Part shown: positions 6,983 to 10,268 of the stretch, one piece after another
Layout of the letters: each line of letters starts with the position of its first letter
Position numbering within the stretch: position 1 is the first letter of the stretch
Source of the DNA: Oligoflexales bacterium
GTDB taxonomy: Bacteria; Bdellovibrionota; Oligoflexia; Oligoflexales; Oligoflexaceae
DNA: 10,268 nt
NCBI GenBank assembly: GCA_015232735.1
Contig: JADFZC010000067.1
Span: forward strand, 1-10,268
Reading direction: 5' to 3'
Made by a program: the position numbers and the translations under genes
The notes under the pieces: generated by a model
Database searches by the model: none
Told to the model about the DNA's origin: nothing
What the model saw: only the letters and a program-made list of their open reading frames with translations

Positions 6983-7653
6983 AAAAATGGCAATACAAGG
7001 GTTCGGAGGGGCCATCAAGCTGGGGAAAACTGGATCCTTCCTTTTTGGCGTGTGAGGCAGGGAAATATCAATCGCCGATAGATATCAAAAAGGTAGTAAC
7101 TTCTCCAGAATTGAAACCAGTTACATTTTCATATTTTCCAGGGGTATATACAATTGAAAACAAAGGATATACCTTTTCACTTAGGGCATCTGGCGGGCCT
7201 TACATTACTGTGGATGGCGGACGATACGATCTTGAGGAAATAGTATTTCATTCACCGAGTGAACATAAGATAAATAGCACGCCGTTTGATATGGAAATCC
7301 AGCTGATGCATATTAACAACAAACTTCAAAAGCTAAATATTTCAGTTTTTGTCAGAGAAGGGAGTTTCAACAAAGCAATAGAGGATATTTGGAAGGTTCT
7401 TGGTATTAAAAAGGGAATAAAAAGACAGGTTGCCGGTTTTGATCCAAAGCTGCTTTTGCCAAGAAAAAGAAGTTACCTGACATATCCAGGTTCAGAGACC
7501 ATACCTCCCTGCTCTGAGGGGATTCAATGGGTAGTTTTTGAAGATCATATACAGTTTTCTTCTCGTCAGATTGATGAATTTGAAGCGATATATGGTAATA
7601 ATTCAAGGCCTGTTCAGGAGTCTTTTGCCAGGATTCCTCTAAGAAGTCATTAA
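6976..7653 (+). CDS. Alpha-carbonic-anhydrase-like domain with lost zinc ligands (3' part of frame-split gene)
   Basis: The frame is open from 6970, and family-like sequence begins with EKWQYKGSEGP then SSWGKLDPSF (codons 6982-7044), matching the usual N-terminal Trp/Tyr block. The first start-like codon, TTG 7045, falls inside the domain, so translation must enter from the upstream ORF. Residues below are numbered from that TTG. Conserved: C3 with C156 (the usual disulfide pair), QSPIDI (9-14), SPSEH (70-74, E73 equivalent to Glu106 of human CA II), E84 (Glu117), T152 (Thr199) in YPGSETIPP. Altered: the zinc ligand His94 is V67, His119 is Q86, and the proton shuttle His64 is Y42; only the His96 equivalent (H69) remains. 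CO2 hydration is therefore unlikely, and it resembles carbonic-anhydrase-related proteins. A binding or structural role, or pseudogene decay, are the alternatives. The domain itself is full length and otherwise undamaged. Confidence 0.85.
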   Translation, partial: TLEKWQYKGSEGPSSWGKLDPSFLACEAGKYQSPIDIKKVVTSPELKPVTFSYFPGVYTIENKGYTFSLRASGGPYITVDGGRYDLEEIVFHSPSEHKINSTPFDMEIQLMHINNKLQKLNISVFVREGSFNKAIEDIWKVLGIKKGIKRQVAGFDPKLLLPRKRSYLTYPGSETIPPCSEGIQWVVFEDHIQFSSRQIDEFEAIYGNNSRPVQESFARIPLRSH

Positions 7654-7681
7654 AGAGTCTTGTTGAAAAAGAGAGGTGCAA

Positions 7682-7894
7682 GTGAAGGACGAGCAAAAAT
7701 CTGATAGTCAGGATAACAATTTGATACGTCTGGATAAAAGCAAAAGAAAAAGTCTTACATTAAGACGAAAGAAGGTTGATTCAGACAAAAGTAAGAAAAA
7801 ATCAAATAACATAATGCAGTCAAAAACTGCTGATGTGATTAAATTGATATTGATTCTTTTATTGTTTTTTTACCTGTTCAAGGATTGCAGGTAG
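7682..7894 (+). CDS. Small basic protein with C-terminal membrane segment
   Basis: About 70 residues: a very basic, hydrophilic N-terminal part (many Lys/Arg/Ser/Asp) and one hydrophobic C-terminal segment (~52-66, IKLILILLLFFYLF) ending in a short KDCR tail, so it looks tail-anchored with a cytoplasmic basic domain. I choose GTG 7682 because GAGAGG (7671-7676) precedes it by 5 nt; a GTG at 7676 would add two residues but overlaps that site. It begins 28 nt after the carbonic-anhydrase-like frame and ends inside a terminator, so it is probably the last gene of that operon. I do not recognise a family and give no function. Confidence 0.55.
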   Translation: MKDEQKSDSQDNNLIRLDKSKRKSLTLRRKKVDSDKSKKKSNNIMQSKTADVIKLILILLLFFYLFKDCR

Positions 7895-7902
7895 TTTTTT
7901 TT
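7871..7902 (+). terminator. Rho-independent terminator overlapping the small-protein stop
   Basis: TACCTG (7871-7876) pairs with CAGGTA (7888-7893), with an additional inner CAA/TTG pairing, and eight T follow (7895-7902). It ends transcription of the 6608-7894 operon just before the convergent HNH gene. The opposite strand does not offer a T-run after the same stem, so it looks one-directional. Confidence 0.65.
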
Positions 7903-7905
7903 ACT

Positions 7906-8193
7906 CTATCTGATTTGTTTTTTAAGTGAATCCAAATATTCTGTCCATTCAACCGGCGTCAAATCGCGTTTCTTGGTGTTACATGTCTTACAGCTTGGTA
8001 CTACATTTCCCCTTCTGGATCTCCCTCCGCGGCTTAATGGTACTATATGATCCATAGTAGCTGTTTTGGAGTCAAGTTCTGTATTGCAGTAATAGCAGAC
8101 AGTTGACTGAATGAGATTTTGCCACCATCTGGATTTTCGCAGTTTGCGAGCTTTTTCTTTTTCCTCTTTTATTTGCTTTTCACTAATTTCCAT
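7906..8193 (-). CDS. Small HNH endonuclease
   Basis: A 95-residue protein with a basic, charged N-terminal helix region (~1-28) and a zinc-ribbon HNH (beta-beta-alpha-metal) fold: CYYC (C33, C36), DHIVPLSRGG (D48-H49), N63, then CKTCN (C68, C71, N72). The four Cys should bind structural zinc and H49 should be the catalytic base; the third position is Asn rather than His, a common HNN variant. It would nick or cut DNA. No clear ribosome-binding site precedes the ATG, and it begins 24 nt after the ABC permease stop on the same strand, so it is probably cotranscribed and perhaps translationally weak. Such small standalone HNH proteins occur in phages, introns and restriction systems, but none of those partners is here. 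Confidence 0.88.
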   Translation of the reverse strand: MEISEKQIKEEKEKARKLRKSRWWQNLIQSTVCYYCNTELDSKTATMDHIVPLSRGGRSRRGNVVPSCKTCNTKKRDLTPVEWTEYLDSLKKQIR

Positions 8194-8217
8194 TTTGGGT
8201 CATACTTTTTAAAGTTT

Positions 8218-9003
8218 CTATAATATATCTTTCCTTTTTTCAAATATGATACTGGCAAGTACAAGAAAAAATACAATTAAAAAAAAGCCATAACCAAACC
8301 GCGTGATTATTTCATGCATGGAAGGAAATGAGGCTGAAACACCTCCGGCCCCGATGTATCCTGCGAAATTGAACCTGTGAAAATCCCAGTAATCTGCCAG
8401 AAAGGTCAATAGATAGATAGTGCTTTTGTTTGTATTCGTTTCGACTATTGAATTCAATATCGGAGAAGATACAAGCCCCAGGATCCAGAGGCTGAAACTT
8501 CCGAAGATCGCTACGGCGTAAGAGGTGAAACTTGAAAAAAATATGGTTATGGTGCAAAGGACAATCCATTCCACAGTTAAAAATCCAAAGATAACAAGAT
8601 CAAGCTTGTTGAATTTAAGTCCGCTGAACAGCTTTATTCCTGCCCAAAAGACCATAAGCGTTAAACTTATAGCTACCAATGAAAGAGCGGTGCCAAGAAA
8701 TTTTCCCATTAACCAGTTTGTTCTGCTTATTGGAGTAACCAGCTGTGTTTCAATGGAGCCTTCACCTCGTGAGTCAAAAACCGTCTTTCCCCCCCATATC
8801 AGAGCGACAATAATCCCAATGACATGAAAACCAAATGTCCCGAAGTCGTACAATATTTTTTCGAATTCTTCAATACCCCAGTCGCTTGCAAGTGAAGCAA
8901 AAGCTATCAAAAGAACCCCCATTGTCAAGGCTGGCAGAAATATTTTGTCCCGCACAAGACGCCAGAAAGTTTCAAAGGTAAGCGTAATAAGGACTCTAAT
9001 CAT
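8218..9003 (-). CDS. ABC-2 type transporter permease
   Basis: A 261-residue integral membrane subunit with about six hydrophobic segments (~22-40, ~58-72, ~105-125, ~137-157, ~162-182, ~236-254). The loop after the second segment has the pattern GEGSIETQLVTPISRTNW...GKFLG, typical of ABC-2 permeases of the NosY/GldF kind. The start ATG overlaps the stop of the ATPase gene in an ATGA (4-nt overlap), indicating translational coupling and that the two proteins form one exporter. The substrate is not deducible; antibiotics, lipids and assembly roles are all known for this class. Confidence 0.88.
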   Translation of the reverse strand: MIRVLITLTFETFWRLVRDKIFLPALTMGVLLIAFASLASDWGIEEFEKILYDFGTFGFHVIGIIVALIWGGKTVFDSRGEGSIETQLVTPISRTNWLMGKFLGTALSLVAISLTLMVFWAGIKLFSGLKFNKLDLVIFGFLTVEWIVLCTITIFFSSFTSYAVAIFGSFSLWILGLVSSPILNSIVETNTNKSTIYLLTFLADYWDFHRFNFAGYIGAGGVSASFPSMHEIITRFGYGFFLIVFFLVLASIIFEKRKDIL

Positions 9004-10004
9004 TTTTCACCTCCGGAGAAGTAATGATACAGTTTTAATTCATTAATTTCTTCGGATTCTTCAAATTTGATGATTATATAATTTTCACTGAGACATGCCT
9101 TTAGCCATGATGCAGCTTTAGGGTAGTCAGAAAAATACAGTTTCATAAGATATCCATCATGGATAATCTGAGAAATATCAGGCAAAGCCATTTTTTTAGC
9201 CAGTGCCTCAAGCTTGCCCTGGTCACCGCCAGAGATGGTAATTGAATATGAATTGTGATGAATTTCATCTTTTTTTGCCGCTTCTTCTCCTTCAAATGGA
9301 TCGAGGGTTGAATATACCAGACGGCCATGTTTGAGAATGTGAAGTTCATCACATAGAGATGGGATGGATGAGATTTCATGGGTACATAGGATGAGGCTTT
9401 TCCCGCTCTGTTTCAAATCTTTTATCCAGGATTTCATACAAATACGGCCTTCAGGGTCAAGGCCGGAAAAAGGTTCATCCAGGATTAAAAGTTCCGGGTC
9501 GTGAATAGTCGCTCCAGCCCAGGCAAGACGTCTTCCCATGCCTTTTGACAACTCGGAGATTCGTTTGTTGCAGTGGTTAATAAGGCCGACATCTTTTAAT
9601 TTTGTTTTTATAAGTGCCTGATAATCTTTTCGTTTAATATGTTTAGGCGAATAAAGATTTATTTGTGTGCCTAAAAATTCCTCTGGTGTCAGGTTTAGAG
9701 GTAGTTTGTTTATTTCGGGCATATATCCTATATAGTTATGATCGTCTTTTGAAATGGATTTATTTTTGAAAAGAATTTTTCCACTATCACATTTTGTCAG
9801 ATTTAAAATGGCTCTTATTGTGGAAGTTTTACCGGCACCGTTATGCCCCATGAGTGCGGTGCATTTTCCCTTTGGAAAGGAACAGGACAGATTTTTTACT
9901 ACATGATATTTTTTGGGAAAGAAAAGCCCTCTCAGGTAAGTTTTGTTCAAGCTTTCTATTTTGAGAATGTTTTCTTTTATTTTTGTAGGATCATCGTCTT
10001 TCAT
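9000..10004 (-). CDS. ABC transporter ATP-binding protein
   Basis: A 334-residue ATPase with all nucleotide-binding elements: Walker A GHNGAGKT (53-60), signature LSKGM (152-156, a frequent variant of LSGGQ in the drug/ABC-2 subfamily), Walker B LLILDEP (172-178), D-loop SGLDPEG (180-186) and H-loop His209. The Q-loop position reads GYMPE, with E97 instead of Gln, also usual in this subfamily. An additional C-terminal region (~240-334) lies beyond the core, as seen in some ABC-2 ATPases. A GAGGG lies only about 3 nt before the ATG, a tight site. It forms a couple with the permease by the ATGA overlap and follows the upstream gene by 21 nt. Confidence 0.93.
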   Translation of the reverse strand: MKDDDPTKIKENILKIESLNKTYLRGLFFPKKYHVVKNLSCSFPKGKCTALMGHNGAGKTSTIRAILNLTKCDSGKILFKNKSISKDDHNYIGYMPEINKLPLNLTPEEFLGTQINLYSPKHIKRKDYQALIKTKLKDVGLINHCNKRISELSKGMGRRLAWAGATIHDPELLILDEPFSGLDPEGRICMKSWIKDLKQSGKSLILCTHEISSIPSLCDELHILKHGRLVYSTLDPFEGEEAAKKDEIHHNSYSITISGGDQGKLEALAKKMALPDISQIIHDGYLMKLYFSDYPKAASWLKACLSENYIIIKFEESEEINELKLYHYFSGGEK

Positions 10005-10025
10005 ATTCCCTCAACTGACAGAGTA

Positions 10026-10268
10026 TCAAAAATCAATGTGGTGTTTTCTCGAAATGAATTCCTTTAGGTTTATTTGCTCAGCATTATTGAACAATGCTTC
10101 AAGATTTTGCTTTACTTCTTCAATTGAAAGATTTTCCCGCGCAGCCATTTTTTTTGCCAGACTGGCAACCCAGGGGGGAGATTTGGTCTTTGAAGCGGCA
10201 AGTTCGTAAAAACTGGCTGCGTTGCCAGGCTCCTTGAGTGCAAAGGCGTATATAAAACCTTGGAGCAT
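10026..10268 (-). CDS. C-terminal part of an unidentified protein (partial at window edge)
   Basis: At least 80 residues to the TGA stop at 10026-10028; the frame is open to the window end, and the Met at 10266-10268 may be internal. The visible part is Ala/Lys-rich and helical in character, with segments such as YAFALKEPGNAASFYELAASK (~9-28) and PPWVASLAKKMAAREN, which weakly suggest helical-hairpin (TPR-like) repeats. It lies 21 nt upstream of the ABC ATPase on the same strand and so probably belongs to that operon. No family can be named. Confidence 0.6.
   Translation of the reverse strand: MLQGFIYAFALKEPGNAASFYELAASKTKSPPWVASLAKKMAARENLSIEEVKQNLEALFNNAEQINLKEFISRKHHIDF

Noticed and set aside
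6662..7018. Antisense ORF of 118 codons with very hydrophobic product (and a second at 6759-6998)
   Set aside because: It is the complement of Lys/Glu/His-rich codons, which read as Phe/Leu/Met-rich on the other strand; no ribosome-binding site, and it runs across the frame junction of the real gene.
6780..7055. Third plus-strand frame (91 codons) across the linker and carbonic-anhydrase start
   Set aside because: Its product is Lys/Arg-rich without any recognisable feature, while the two other frames carry the membrane anchor and the carbonic-anhydrase consensus.
7045..7653. TTG at 7045 as a true start of an independent carbonic-anhydrase protein
   Set aside because: It would cut off the conserved N-terminal Trp/Tyr block encoded in frame just upstream, and no ribosome-binding site precedes it.
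8312..8827. Overlapping ORFs inside the permease gene on both strands
   Set aside because: Shadows of the permease reading frame, with no independent evidence.
9843..10209. Plus-strand ORFs of 74 and 88 codons opposite the ABC ATPase and upstream gene
   Set aside because: They lie antisense to clear coding sequence, have no domain signal and no ribosome-binding site.

Overview
The window is a low-GC (roughly 40%, estimated by eye) stretch from a Gram-negative, LPS-making bacterium. Signs of this are an LptF/LptG-type LPS-export permease, a FabF-type ketoacyl synthase, and a membrane-anchored alpha-carbonic-anhydrase-like domain with the Cys pair typical of exported family members. Gene style and neighbourhoods recall Desulfobacterota (former Deltaproteobacteria), but this is an impression, not a proof. 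No integrase, transposase, CRISPR array or phage gene is visible.

Layout. (1) 1-145: a hairpin-rich left edge, then a candidate promoter. (2) 146-2152, plus: a large NERD nuclease / SF1 helicase protein with what reads as a C-terminal cold-shock (OB-fold) domain, an unusual architecture. (3) 2138-3409, minus: a transpeptidase-only penicillin-binding protein, convergent with the helicase and overlapping it by 15 bp. (4) 3410-3650: a divergent AT-rich intergenic region, a possible short leader ORF, and an unusual start for the next gene. (5) 3591(or 3651)-6119, plus: lptF-like permease, then fabF, probably one transcript. (6) 6257-6328, plus: tRNA-Arg(CCU). (7) 6608-7894, plus: a membrane anchor with a His/Lys/Glu-rich linker, whose continuation into an alpha-carbonic-anhydrase domain lies in the -1 frame across an A9 run, followed by a small basic tail-anchored protein and a Rho-independent terminator. 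(8) 10268-7906, minus: the C-terminus of an unidentified protein, an ABC ATPase, an ABC-2 permease (ATGA overlap) and a small HNH nuclease, tightly spaced and probably one operon.

How they work together: lptF/fabF suggests an envelope-lipid pair (LPS export and fatty-acid elongation). The ABC ATPase and permease form a complete exporter-type unit of unknown substrate. The most interesting items are the split carbonic-anhydrase locus, whose domain has also lost two of three zinc-ligand histidines and the proton-shuttle histidine, and the NERD-helicase-cold-shock fusion, a plausible single-gene nucleic-acid-sensing or defence protein.
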